Shown here: positions 45,911 through 56,566 of the stretch, in pieces
How the letters are laid out: each line of letters begins with the position of its first letter
Position numbering within the stretch: position 1 is the first letter of the stretch
From: Photobacterium sanguinicancri
Lineage (GTDB): Bacteria > Pseudomonadota > Gammaproteobacteria > Enterobacterales > Vibrionaceae
DNA length: 64,000 bases
Direction of reading: 5' to 3'
Assembly (NCBI RefSeq): GCF_024346675.1
Contig: NZ_AP024850.1
Coordinates: 2,232,001-2,296,000, forward strand
Translations under genes and position numbers: made by a program
The notes under the pieces: model-generated
The model's database searches: none
Seen by the model: the letters and a program-made list of their open reading frames with translations, nothing else
Told to the model about the DNA's origin: nothing

Positions 45911-46739
45911 GCTGTATCTCCAATGATTTGGCTCTGCACCCAGTCAGAATTGACGGGATTGCTTAATAATACCTAATTTTACCCCAACTTGACATCCGAA
46001 CACATTCGCATTCTGTGCCTTAGCGCAAAAATTCGAATCAAGTTCAGGCTTGACAAGTCTTACCAGAAGGGCATTTATTACAGGCTTCAAATTAAATATC
46101 TGTAAACAGCAGTATTTACTAACTCTTCCAAAAAATAAAGTAGAAAAGAGAGCAAATTTAGATGGTTACAAAATATACACTCTATTTTATCTTTAGTTGC
46201 GAACTTTGTTAATACCCCAAAGTGGCAATAAGTGTTAGTACTTTTAGCGATCTAACGAGCTATATTGCGCTTTGCCACTAAGATTGAAACCTTGTAAATA
46301 AGTTCTTTACTTTCAGAGTGATAGACTTATTGGTAATAAATATCCAATATCTTTCATTTCAATGCCTAACTTGCTTTACAAGCATAGCGTATCTTGCCTA
46401 CTTTTCATCTTTATAACAGTGAGCAATAGCGCATCAACACACATATAAAAAAGCATATTAACATTTCAAATATACGCTCAGAAATTACTTCTCCTGTCTA
46501 ATATCTAGACGTCTAGAAGTAGAGCGTTCCTTTCATGCTTTTCTTGCTGTATGATTGCCGCCCTTAATGCCTTTGGTGCATTGATTTTATTACCGCTCTT
46601 GGTTAATTACGGATAATTGAATACTAAGTAATCTTTCTTGATTACTTGAGTGAATGCTTGAGATAAAACAGCAGAACGCTGCTTGTTTTAGCAACCATGA
46701 CAGCGGATAGAAAAAATAAAGATAAATAAAGGTTCTATC
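45911..46739. promoter_or_regulatory. Divergent region between uvrY and the ECF transporter
   Basis: About 830 bases without a gene. The left part should hold the uvrY promoter. The right part holds a MetJ-like operator (listed separately), then two hairpins in the transporter leader: AAGTAATC/GATTACTT (46626-46647) and AAAACAGCAG/CTGCTTGTTTT (46665-46689), the second slightly terminator-like. I do not recognise a known riboswitch. Confidence 0.5.
46499..46522. promoter_or_regulatory. MetJ-like operator (met box)
   Basis: AGACGTCT at 46507-46514 is a perfect match to the 8-base met box. It is flanked in 8-base phase by two weaker boxes (TAATATCT and AGAAGTAG). MetJ binds such tandem boxes and represses methionine genes when SAM is high. 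It lies about 220 bases upstream of the ECF S-component start, the nearest plus-strand gene. Confidence 0.6.
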
Positions 46740-47291
46740 ATGACGCTTTCTGCTAAGACAGTGGTGCTTATCGCCATTGGTGCTGCCCTTTATGGCATTG
46801 GCGGACTCCCTATGTTTGGTATCCCAGTTTTTGCCAACACCACGTTGAAACCAGCTATGGCTGTGCTTGCTTTATTCGGGGTTCTTTTTGGTCCGCTAGT
46901 AGGTTTTCTTGTTGGATTCATCGGTCACTGGGTAACCGACCTATTTGCGGGTTGGGGTGTATGGCTAACTTGGGTTTTGGGTTCAGGTATTGTTGGCTTA
47001 CTTATCGGCCTATATCCAAAAATCACCAAAGACCGTTTAGATAAAGGTAAATTCAATAAACTGGATTTTACCCTTTTTGTCTTCCTCGCATTCTTAGGTA
47101 ACGTCGTTGGTTATGGCTGCTCGGCTTATCTCGATTCTGTTCTCTATGCTGAACCTTTCGTTAAGGTAATGGCACAGCTTTCTATTATTGCCGCAGGTAA
47201 CACTTTACTGATTGCCATTGTTGGCCACTTTATTCTTACTGCTGTCGCTAAACGTAAGCAGCAAAGCTACAACCTTAAAGAGGCTGATTAA
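46740..47291 (+). CDS. ECF transporter S component (UPF0397 family)
   Basis: A 183-residue inner-membrane protein with five to six hydrophobic segments. The N-terminal signature [28 protein letters not shown] is typical of the UPF0397/COG4720-like S components, which bind the substrate of energy-coupling-factor importers. The next two genes encode the ATPase and the T component, completing the system. The MetJ-like operator upstream suggests a methionine-related substrate, since some members (MtsT) are predicted methionine importers; others are linked to thiamine precursors. Substrate is inferred only. Confidence 0.88.
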   Translation: MTLSAKTVVLIAIGAALYGIGGLPMFGIPVFANTTLKPAMAVLALFGVLFGPLVGFLVGFIGHWVTDLFAGWGVWLTWVLGSGIVGLLIGLYPKITKDRLDKGKFNKLDFTLFVFLAFLGNVVGYGCSAYLDSVLYAEPFVKVMAQLSIIAAGNTLLIAIVGHFILTAVAKRKQQSYNLKEAD

Positions 47292-47293
47292 GC

Positions 47294-48988
47294 ATGACCA
47301 TCCAGTTTTCTGATTTCTCGTTCAAGTACTGGGCGTTAGAACAGCCGACCTTAAAAAATATTAACCTGACTATTAAGAAAGGTGAAAAGGTTGTCATCAT
47401 TGGCCCAAGCGGAAGCGGCAAATCAACATTAGGTCATTGCCTGAATGGTTTAATCCCCCACTCTATTAAAGGGGAAACGACGGGTAATCTTACGCTAAAT
47501 GAACAAGACATCGCCAAACTAGATTTGCACCATTGCACCAATATGGTCGGTACTGTATTGCAAGACACCGATGGTCAATTTGTTGGTTTAAGTATTGGTG
47601 AAGATATTGCGTTCGCTCTCGAAAACCAAATGGTTGAACAAGCAGAGATGCACCGCATTGTTGAGAACACGGCTAAGATGCTTGATCTCGATACCATGCT
47701 GGAACTGTCACCATTCGACTTAAGTGGCGGCCAAAAACAGCGAGTATCGCTTGCAGGCGTAATGGTTGATGATGTCGATATTCTACTATTCGATGAACCA
47801 CTAGCTAGCCTTGACCCTCAAACGGGTAAGCAAGCCATTGAGATTATTGATCAGCTACACCGTGATACAGGTAAAACAGTCGTTATCATCGAGCACCGCT
47901 TGGAAGACGTTCTTCACCGTCATGTTGATCGTATTATTCTGATGAACCGTGGTGAAATCGTCGCTGACATGACACCTGACGCACTGATTGCCAGTCCGCT
48001 GTTACAACAGCACGGTATCCGTGAGCCTCTCTATATCTCAGCATTAAAAGCCGCAGGTTGTGAAATCACAGAAGCGGATAAACCCGCTTATTTCTCAACT
48101 CTTATGCTTGATAAATTTGCCCCACGTGTAAACGAATGGTTTGCAAAACAAACCGCACCAGTTGCGACAGAAGCCACAGCCCCTCTGCTAGAAGTGGAAA
48201 ACCTTAGCTATTCCTATGATGGCGAGCGTCAGACACTGGAAGATGTAAGCTTTACTTTAAATAAAGGTGAATTTGTTTCTATCCTAGGTAAAAACGGGTC
48301 GGGTAAATCTACCATCACACGTTTAATTATGGGCGTACTTGAACCAGATTCTGGCTCTATGTCTTTCAACGGTGAAGACCTATCTACCCTGTCTATTTTT
48401 GAACGTGCTCAGAAAATTGGCATTGTATTGCAAAACCCGAATCATATGATTTCTCATCATATGATTTTTGATGAAATTGCATCAGGTTTACGCAACCGCG
48501 GCATGGCTGAAGTAGAAGTAGAGCGTCGTGTGCACGATGTGCTTAAACTATGCGGTTTGTACCGTTTACGTCACTGGCCGATTGAAGCGCTTAGTTATGG
48601 TCAGAAAAAACGCGTAACGATTGCGACAATTTTAGTGCTTGAACCAGAGCTATTAATTTTGGATGAACCAACAGCAGGTCAGGATTACCATCACTATACA
48701 GCGATGATGACCTTCATCCGTGAGTTAAATGAAAAACTGGGTATCACCATTTTGATCATCTCTCACGACATGCACCTTGTACTGGAATACACCCAGCGCG
48801 CCATTGTTATTGCAGATAGCAAGCGCCTTGCTGATCAAGCAGTAAACGAAATATTCAGTCAACCCGCTTTACTTGAGCAAGCCAATCTTAACGTAACGAG
48901 CTTATACACGTTAGGCAAAGCACTCGGTATCAGCCGTTTAGATGATTTCATTCGTTGCTTTATCGAGCACGAGGCGCAAACAAAATAA
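47294..48988 (+). CDS. ECF transporter ATP-binding protein with two ATPase domains
   Basis: A 564-residue cytoplasmic ATPase that fuses the two EcfA subunits. The first domain has Walker A GPSGSGKST (about 37-45), signature LSGGQKQR and Walker B ILLFDEPLASLD. The second has GKNGSGKST (about 331-339), signature LSYGQKKR (a normal variant) and LLILDEPTAGQD. Start and stop are almost contiguous with the S and T genes (stop TAA overlaps the T start as TAATG). Confidence 0.95.
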   Translation: MTIQFSDFSFKYWALEQPTLKNINLTIKKGEKVVIIGPSGSGKSTLGHCLNGLIPHSIKGETTGNLTLNEQDIAKLDLHHCTNMVGTVLQDTDGQFVGLSIGEDIAFALENQMVEQAEMHRIVENTAKMLDLDTMLELSPFDLSGGQKQRVSLAGVMVDDVDILLFDEPLASLDPQTGKQAIEIIDQLHRDTGKTVVIIEHRLEDVLHRHVDRIILMNRGEIVADMTPDALIASPLLQQHGIREPLYISALKAAGCEITEADKPAYFSTLMLDKFAPRVNEWFAKQTAPVATEATAPLLEVENLSYSYDGERQTLEDVSFTLNKGEFVSILGKNGSGKSTITRLIMGVLEPDSGSMSFNGEDLSTLSIFERAQKIGIVLQNPNHMISHHMIFDEIASGLRNRGMAEVEVERRVHDVLKLCGLYRLRHWPIEALSYGQKKRVTIATILVLEPELLILDEPTAGQDYHHYTAMMTFIRELNEKLGITILIISHDMHLVLEYTQRAIVIADSKRLADQAVNEIFSQPALLEQANLNVTSLYTLGKALGISRLDDFIRCFIEHEAQTK

Positions 48989-49830
48989 TGAAAACCAATA
49001 AAATTAAATTTGGCATTAGCTACGTTAATACGGGTTCAATGCTGCACAGCTTAAACGGTATTACTAAGTTCCTGCTCTTTATGGGCTGGGTAACCATGGT
49101 GCTGATTACTTTTGATATCCGCGTCATCCTTGGCTTAATCGGTTTAGGTTTGTGGCTATTAAAGCTGTCTCGTGTTCCATTTCAGGTTTACAAACCCTTA
49201 CTTGTGGGCACCACTGTCGTTTTAATGATGAACGCCCTCTTTATGTTCCTGATTGCCCCGCAACAAGGCATGGAATATATGGGTACTCAAACTGTTTTAC
49301 TCGCCCTACCCGGCAGCTACAGTATTACGGCAGAAACCTTGTTTTATTTAGCAACAGTAACACTGAAATATTTCAGCATGTTCCCGATTGCCTTGGTGTT
49401 TGTCTTCACCACGCACCCGACCGAATTTTCAGCAAGCCTGAACAAACTTGGCGTACCATACCGTATTGCTTATGCTGTGAGCTTAACCCTGCGTTATTTA
49501 CCTGAAGTGACCAAAGACTTCATTAATATCATGCATGCACAGCAGGCCCGTGGTGTGGATATATCTAAAGGCGTACCAGTATTTAAGCGTATTCGCAATG
49601 TTGCTAAAATCTTAGGACCATTGATATTTTCAAGCCTAGATCGCGCGGATGTGATTGCTAACGCCATGACACTACGTGGTTTTGGTCGCAACACCAAACG
49701 TTCTTGGTATAGCCTAAAACCGTTGCAAACGAGAGACTACGCAGTATTAGCGACAGTTGCCCTTGTATTGGCTATTGGCTTAATGAATCGCTACCAATCT
49801 GAAAGCTTATTCTGGTACCCGTTCTCGTAA
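48988..49830 (+). CDS. ECF transporter T component (EcfT)
   Basis: The transmembrane coupling subunit, with about five hydrophobic segments. The two conserved short motifs that contact the ATPases are seen as AQQARGVDI and AMTLRGFGR near residues 190 and 230. I start it at the ATG at 48988, which overlaps the ATPase stop, not at the upstream frame start 48955. A strong terminator follows 20 bases after the stop, closing the three-gene operon. Confidence 0.93.
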   Translation: MKTNKIKFGISYVNTGSMLHSLNGITKFLLFMGWVTMVLITFDIRVILGLIGLGLWLLKLSRVPFQVYKPLLVGTTVVLMMNALFMFLIAPQQGMEYMGTQTVLLALPGSYSITAETLFYLATVTLKYFSMFPIALVFVFTTHPTEFSASLNKLGVPYRIAYAVSLTLRYLPEVTKDFINIMHAQQARGVDISKGVPVFKRIRNVAKILGPLIFSSLDRADVIANAMTLRGFGRNTKRSWYSLKPLQTRDYAVLATVALVLAIGLMNRYQSESLFWYPFS

Positions 49831-49850
49831 GTTCAGCACCATGACGATAA

Positions 49851-49878
49851 AAAGCCGCTATCAAATAGCGGCTTTTTG
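49851..49878 (+). terminator. Terminator after the ECF operon
   Basis: A 10-bp stem (AAAGCCGCTA/TAGCGGCTTT) followed by TTG and preceded by A-run, just past the EcfT stop. Confidence 0.92.
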
Positions 49879-49938
49879 TTTATCTACGAAGCGCAATTGC
49901 CACCACGCTAGCGCTCTATCACATCATCAATGGACGCT

Positions 49939-50835
49939 TTACGCTCGCTGTTCAATAATCATTGGCTGCTTTTTAGCTGGCCTTATCATCAAGTACACCG
50001 CCAGTGCGGCGAGTGCAAAACCGACGGCACCAAACACATCAAACTGTTCGCCAAACGCTAACCATGCTTGAAGTGCTGTCATTGGCGGCACTAAATAAAA
50101 TACCGAGGCAACTTTCGATGATTCGCCGTGTTTCACCATGTAGAGCAGTAATAATATAGCCACCAGCGAAAGCACTAATACCAGCCATACCAAGGTCAGA
50201 ATAAACTGCGAGTTCCACTCAACCACCATGGTTTCCGTGGATGTTGCCACCACCGCCAGCAACAAGCCTGTCGCGATATATTGGTAGAAAGTCCCGCCAA
50301 TTAAATCAACACCCTGACAAAAACGTTTTTGATATAAGGTCCCTAACGTGATCCCCAATAAAGCCAGCATGGTAAAACCAAACGCCATTGCTTTAGCGCC
50401 TTCTTGCTGCCATTCCATATTGCCTTGCAATACTAAACTGATACCAACAAACCCCACCATTAATCCAAACCACTGTGAAGATCGCAGTTTTTCATTACTC
50501 ATGACCACCATAATGACAGCCGTTAAGATTGGCTGAATACCCACTAACAGTGCGCATAGTCCTGCTGGCATACCTAGCGAAATAGCCTTGTAGGTTCCCC
50601 CCAGATAAAAGCCATGGATCAACACACCAACAGCAAACGAATGCCAACGCATTTTCCCTTTTGGTAAATGGGCTTTCAACGCCACTACAAGTACACCGAA
50701 CACCAGTACATTGGCCATCATACGTAGCATCAAAAAAGTCGCAGGTTCCGCATAAGGTAAGCCAAAGCGCGCGCCAATAAACCCCGAACTCCATAACACC
50801 ACAAATAGATATGGGGCGATTTGTGTCAATCTCAT
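49939..50835 (-). CDS. EamA-family (DMT) metabolite exporter
   Basis: A 298-residue inner-membrane protein with ten hydrophobic segments in two EamA repeats. The first segment ends FVVLWSSGFIGARFGLPYAEP, a common EamA start, and the second repeat ends with ALQAWLAFGEQFDVFGAVGFALAALAVYL. Family members export amino acids, nucleosides or drugs. It is divergent from a MocR regulator only 120 bases away, so that regulator probably controls it, which would suggest an amine- or PLP-related substrate. Not further identified. Confidence 0.85.
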   Translation of the reverse strand: MRLTQIAPYLFVVLWSSGFIGARFGLPYAEPATFLMLRMMANVLVFGVLVVALKAHLPKGKMRWHSFAVGVLIHGFYLGGTYKAISLGMPAGLCALLVGIQPILTAVIMVVMSNEKLRSSQWFGLMVGFVGISLVLQGNMEWQQEGAKAMAFGFTMLALLGITLGTLYQKRFCQGVDLIGGTFYQYIATGLLLAVVATSTETMVVEWNSQFILTLVWLVLVLSLVAILLLLYMVKHGESSKVASVFYLVPPMTALQAWLAFGEQFDVFGAVGFALAALAVYLMIRPAKKQPMIIEQRA

Positions 50836-50954
50836 GTGACCTACCTTTTTTATTCCATTTGCTATAGATTATGCAGGTACAGAAAATCATGAAAGTGACA
50901 GTTCTGGCTTATTTTTAGGGTACAGTGATGTGCTTATTGGGGAAGGTATAAATA

Positions 50955-52376
50955 ATGACAGGTAAGAAATACCAACACGTTGTTCAATTTATTCGTGAGC
51001 AAATTAGTAGTCAGTGTTATTTACCTGATGAAAAGTTGCCCTCCATTCGCGCGCTAAGCCAACAACTTAAAGTCAGTAAAAATACGATCATCCGTGGCTA
51101 CGAACAGTTAGAAGCGGCAGGCGATATTACGCCCCATTCACGATCTGGGTTTCGGGTTAGCAAACTCAATGCATCACCAAAAGAGCCTCAACTTCCCCCC
51201 TCTGAAGTTGATCTCATTGGCTTGAGTAAAGTTATTCTTAGTCAGCCACTTAGCCCTGATTTAGTCCATGCAGGATCCGCGCACCCTAATACGGATTTCC
51301 CCGCAATTCGTTCTTTATATGCAGAAATAGGTCGCCATAGCCGTTATCAAACCCATATTCCCAGCCATTACCAAATTCCGCCAGGAAACGAAACGCTCAT
51401 TAAGCAATTGGTTCATATTAATCAAGATCTTGGGATTTTTACTACGCCGAATAAAATTCTAATTACTCATGGGGCGCAGCAGGCAATCAGCTTAAGTTTA
51501 CAAGCGATAACTCAGCCAGGTGACGTGGTGCTCGTTGACTCACCTTGTTATTTTGGCACTTTGCTGATCATCGAATCGTTAAAACTGAAAGCGATTGAAG
51601 TACCAGCAAACCCGACAACAGGGATTGATCTTGCCGCTACAGAGCACGCAATCAATAACTGGCCAATCAAAGCCATTGTAATTAACCCTTCCTATAACAA
51701 CCCAACAGGCTATGTCATGCCTGATGTCGCACGCCGTCAATTTTTAAGTGTGACAAAGAACATCCCTATTATTGAAGACGACGTATTCGGTGGCTTGGCC
51801 TATCAGCAGCAACCGTCTACGCTGAAAAGCTTAGATCAGCAAGATCGTGTTATCTACTGCAGCTCGCTATCAAAAACGCTCGATTCACGGTTACGTATTG
51901 GTTGGGTACTGGCAGGCAAGTATCAAGAAGCGATTGAGCAACGTTTACTGTGTGACAACATGGGTAGCCTAAATTTGATGCAATCGGCAGTAGGCGAGTT
52001 TTTAGGTTCAGGAAGATATCGCCAGCATTTAGGGATGATTCGACGAACTTATCGTCGTAATCAACGCAACTTCACTACCCTCTTTGTCGATGCTTTAAAC
52101 CAGCACCCTGCATTAGTTGGTCAATTCCATTTGTCTCAGCCCGAAGGCAGCTTCTTGTGCTGGCTCACATTACCGACTAATACAGATACTTTTGCTATTT
52201 ACCAACAAGCTTTAGCCATGGGGATCAGTATCTTACCCGGTAGCATGTTTGGTACCCAAGGACAGTACAACCACTGTATTCGACTAAGCTTCGCGACATT
52301 CGAACAAAATGACCATTGGCAGCAAGGTATAATTCAACTCGCTGAGATAATTGCCAGCCATATCATATCTATCTGA
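50955..52376 (+). CDS. MocR-family transcriptional regulator (GntR HTH fused to aminotransferase)
   Basis: A 473-residue cytoplasmic regulator. The N-terminal GntR winged helix (residues 1-75) shows KLPSIRALSQQLKVSKNTIIRGYEQLEA. The rest is a class I aminotransferase fold used as a PLP-dependent sensor: PLP Lys in SSLSKTLDSRLRIGW (about residue 311), Asp/Tyr-type contacts in IVINPSYNNPTGYVMP and IIEDDVFGGL. It is divergent from the EamA exporter, the usual arrangement for MocR regulators and their targets. The effector is unknown. Confidence 0.92.
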   Translation: MTGKKYQHVVQFIREQISSQCYLPDEKLPSIRALSQQLKVSKNTIIRGYEQLEAAGDITPHSRSGFRVSKLNASPKEPQLPPSEVDLIGLSKVILSQPLSPDLVHAGSAHPNTDFPAIRSLYAEIGRHSRYQTHIPSHYQIPPGNETLIKQLVHINQDLGIFTTPNKILITHGAQQAISLSLQAITQPGDVVLVDSPCYFGTLLIIESLKLKAIEVPANPTTGIDLAATEHAINNWPIKAIVINPSYNNPTGYVMPDVARRQFLSVTKNIPIIEDDVFGGLAYQQQPSTLKSLDQQDRVIYCSSLSKTLDSRLRIGWVLAGKYQEAIEQRLLCDNMGSLNLMQSAVGEFLGSGRYRQHLGMIRRTYRRNQRNFTTLFVDALNQHPALVGQFHLSQPEGSFLCWLTLPTNTDTFAIYQQALAMGISILPGSMFGTQGQYNHCIRLSFATFEQNDHWQQGIIQLAEIIASHIISI

Positions 52377-52519
52377 TATTTTTATATATTCATCAAAATC
52401 TCTCTGTTTCAATATCAAATACTCAAATTTAAGTAAGTACTTCCCGCCCCTATTATTACCACACAGTAAAAGTAATTTATCATTTAATCGGATTATCAAC
52501 ATCTGAGAAATAAATATAA

Positions 52520-53713
<1,194 letters not shown>

Positions 53714-53830
53714 CAGCTAGTCCTGTTCTACTATGCAGCCTTTGGCTTAAGGCTGCTGTCTTTCATGACCCGCATGCTTGTTCATGCTGCTATGGATAGC
53801 ACTTTCTACCTTTGATTTTGGCACATGCCC

Positions 53831-53863
53831 ACGCTTTGCATTCACTGCAAAGCGTCTTTTTTT
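53831..53863 (+). terminator. Strong terminator directly before the next start codon
   Basis: A perfect 10-bp stem (ACGCTTTGCA/TGCAAAGCGT) followed by C and seven T. The AAGGAAC ribosome-binding site and ATG (53875) of the next gene come immediately after, with no room for a separate promoter. Confidence 0.93.
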
Positions 53864-53874
53864 AAGGAACCATA

Positions 53875-55116
53875 ATGTCTCGAATCGTTGTCGTTGGTGG
53901 CGGAGCTGCAGGCCTTGAACTATCAACTCTACTTGCTAAATCTGTTCGTGAAAATGATGAAATTTTATTAATCGAACCTGAAATTGATCACTACTGGAAA
54001 CCACGCCTGCACGAGATTGCAGCGGGTACTTTTGATAGTGATTTAGACTCCGTTTGTTATTTTACCCATGGCGCAACACACGGTTATCAACACTACCAAG
54101 CCGCTATGACCAACATTGATCGCCAACAAAAAGTGGTTAATGTACGAAAAGCCGATGGTACCGAAGATACCGTCAGTTACGACTATCTAGTTATCGCCAT
54201 TGGTGCAGTAAGTAATGATTTTAATACCCACGGCGCAAAAGCTCACTGCATGTTTTTAGACTCTGCAAGTCAAGCCCGCGAAGCATGGCATCAAATTAGC
54301 CACGTGCTTCGAGCTGGCAATGACAGCACTATCAACATTGTTGGTGCTGGCGCAACGGGTGTTGAGCTTGCCGCTGAATTAGCACGAGTGAGCAAAAAAC
54401 TTAAAAGATATAACGCCGCTTGCTTAAACATTAATCTGATCGAAGCTGCTGATCGCGTGCTACCCAATAGCCCGCAGAAAATGTCTGACAAGGTGCTAGA
54501 AAAGTTAACACGAAGCGACGTTAAGGTACTGCTCAATACTCGCATTGAGGAAGTGACTCACGATGGCATGCAAACAACCGATGGCCTATTCCTCGCAGCC
54601 AATACCCAATTTTGGGCCGCTGGTGTAAAAGCACCTGACTGGTTAAATGGTATCGGCGGCTTAGAGTACAACCGAATGAACCAGATCTTTGTTAATCAAG
54701 ACCTTAGTTCAACCATAGATCCTGCGGTTTTTGCCATTGGTGACTGTGCATCTATTCCACAAACAGATGGTTCAACCGTCCCACCAAGAGCACAAGCCGC
54801 TAACCAAGCTGCGATTCATTTAGCGAAAAGCTTAAGCCGCCATTTAGACGGACCAGCACTCACACCTTTCACTTTCAAAGATGGTGGAATGGTTGTCGCC
54901 GTCGGGCATCACTTTGCCGTCGGCTCGTTTGGTATCGCTCCGTTTGCTCAGAACGAGCGTTGTGAGGGCAAACTGGTATTACAAGGCCGCATGATTCGAC
55001 GTATATACGATACGATTTTCCGCCTACACCAAAGTACGGTAAGTGGCGTATTCACTGTTTCACGTTTAATGATCACCAAGCGATTAAAAGCGGTATTTAA
55101 ACCGACAGGTATTTAA
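53875..55116 (+). CDS. NDH-2-like NAD(P)H:quinone oxidoreductase/FAD-dependent pyridine nucleotide-disulfide oxidoreductase
   Basis: A 413-residue membrane-associated flavoprotein that would pass electrons from NADH to quinone without pumping protons. The FAD fold starts VVVGGGAAGLELSTLLAK and the NAD fold is INIVGAGATGVELAAELAR (about 158-177). The second FAD contact is AVFAIGDCASIPQ. The C-terminus (RMIRRIYDTIFRLHQSTVSGVF) is amphipathic, as in type II NADH dehydrogenases, and should bind the inner membrane. It is preceded immediately by a terminator. Confidence 0.88.
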   Translation: MSRIVVVGGGAAGLELSTLLAKSVRENDEILLIEPEIDHYWKPRLHEIAAGTFDSDLDSVCYFTHGATHGYQHYQAAMTNIDRQQKVVNVRKADGTEDTVSYDYLVIAIGAVSNDFNTHGAKAHCMFLDSASQAREAWHQISHVLRAGNDSTINIVGAGATGVELAAELARVSKKLKRYNAACLNINLIEAADRVLPNSPQKMSDKVLEKLTRSDVKVLLNTRIEEVTHDGMQTTDGLFLAANTQFWAAGVKAPDWLNGIGGLEYNRMNQIFVNQDLSSTIDPAVFAIGDCASIPQTDGSTVPPRAQAANQAAIHLAKSLSRHLDGPALTPFTFKDGGMVVAVGHHFAVGSFGIAPFAQNERCEGKLVLQGRMIRRIYDTIFRLHQSTVSGVFTVSRLMITKRLKAVFKPTGI

Positions 55117-55186
55117 CTGCAACCACAGCCCTCACGACTTCAAGTGAGGGCTAAATAGCCTAGTTGCTATATATTGAGAGCCTACT

Positions 55187-56434
55187 ATGCGTTTCACCTT
55201 TTTCAAATCTCTTCCAGTGCAACTTCTACTAGCGGCTATTTCAGCTTGGCTACTCGCACAACTGATCCCAGCCGATTACATCAACACCGACTCTGCTAGC
55301 TTTTCGCTTTTAATGCTGGCAAAAACAACATACATAGGCCTACTTAAAATGGTCGTCGGTATTGTTGTCATGCTGTCGTTGTTACAGGGGATAACAAGTA
55401 TCGGCTCGACCGTGAAGTTTAAGCAGCTCGGTTGTAAAACCGTCGCCTTTTATTCTTTCACTTCGATCATTGCGATCAGCTTAGGTTTAGGCGCATCGTT
55501 AGCACTCCCGGCTTGGCCGCAATTAGTGGATCCTGCAACAATTACCCTGAGTGAGAATACCCAATTAATCGATAATAGCTCTGCATCATCAGGTGCCATT
55601 ATTGGTAAATTGATCAGCATGGCACTACAAAATCCTATTGCTGCGCTATCCAATACGAACTTACTGGCTATTGTTGTATTTTCAATCTTACTCGGCATTG
55701 CATTACTGGCGAGCTTACCTGCCAAACATGCTGTTTTTGAGGTAATTTCAGGACTAAATATATCCGTAAACACATTAGTGTCTGGCATCATTCAGTTTGC
55801 GCCTTACGCTGTTTTTGCCATCGTGTTTGAGTTCTCTGTCACCAGTAATGGCGAGCTATTTGGTCAGCTGGCGAAATTTGCAGGCTTGGTGTTTCTCCTA
55901 ACCTTTATACACGGTGCCATTGTTTTACCGACCATTGCCAAAGCAACCACAGGCATTGGTTTTAAGTCACTGTTTAAAGCACTGTCTGCGCCTATGGTGA
56001 TGGCATTTACCACCTCATCTAGCTCAGCAACCTTGCCATTATCAATGCAAACAGCAGAGCAAGAACTTGGAGTATCGCAGTCTACAAGTAGCATGGTATT
56101 GCCGCTTGGTGCCATCATGAACATGGATGGTACTGCATTGTTCGAAGGGGTTGCTGCTATCTTCCTTGCCCAGCTATATGGCATAGATTTAGGAACAAGC
56201 GGCTACATCATGATCTTTATTATGGCGATGGTGTCTTCTATTGGTGCTCCGGGAATGCCATCAGGGTCGATGTCTGGTATGCAGTTAGTCTTACTCGCTG
56301 CGGGTATTCCGCTTGAAGCAATTGCAATCTTGCTAATCATTGAGCGACCACTAGATACCTTCCGCACTGCGGTGAATGTGGAAGGCGATATGATTGCAGC
56401 TTTGGTTGTTGATAAGTGGCAAGCGAAAGCTTAA
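55187..56434 (+). CDS. Dicarboxylate/amino acid:cation symporter (DAACS family)
   Basis: A 415-residue inner-membrane transporter of the GltP/SstT/DctA group, driven by Na+ or H+. Two family hallmarks are present: the serine-rich tip AFTTSSSSATLPLSMQTAEQ (about 265) and the ion/substrate loop MNMDGTALFEGVAAIFLAQ (about 308). About eight transmembrane segments and the paired hairpin loops fit the fold. Substrate is probably glutamate, aspartate, serine or C4-acids. It lies 70 bases after the NDH-2-like gene, possibly on the same transcript. Confidence 0.92.
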   Translation: MRFTFFKSLPVQLLLAAISAWLLAQLIPADYINTDSASFSLLMLAKTTYIGLLKMVVGIVVMLSLLQGITSIGSTVKFKQLGCKTVAFYSFTSIIAISLGLGASLALPAWPQLVDPATITLSENTQLIDNSSASSGAIIGKLISMALQNPIAALSNTNLLAIVVFSILLGIALLASLPAKHAVFEVISGLNISVNTLVSGIIQFAPYAVFAIVFEFSVTSNGELFGQLAKFAGLVFLLTFIHGAIVLPTIAKATTGIGFKSLFKALSAPMVMAFTTSSSSATLPLSMQTAEQELGVSQSTSSMVLPLGAIMNMDGTALFEGVAAIFLAQLYGIDLGTSGYIMIFIMAMVSSIGAPGMPSGSMSGMQLVLLAAGIPLEAIAILLIIERPLDTFRTAVNVEGDMIAALVVDKWQAKA

Positions 56435-56449
56435 CGGCTACAGCAAGCT

Positions 56450-56483
56450 AAGAGAAGAGCAGTTAAAATGCTACTCTTTTTTT
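56450..56483 (+). terminator. Probable terminator after the symporter
   Basis: An imperfect stem (AAGAGCAG with CTACTCTT across a TTAAAATG loop) followed by a run of eight T. Confidence 0.65.
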
Positions 56484-56566
56484 AAAAAGCCCAAATGAAT
56501 AGTAAGATTTTGAATTTATAGCCAGAACAAACGAATATATGCACTTCATATTGTATTGAGGTGTGT

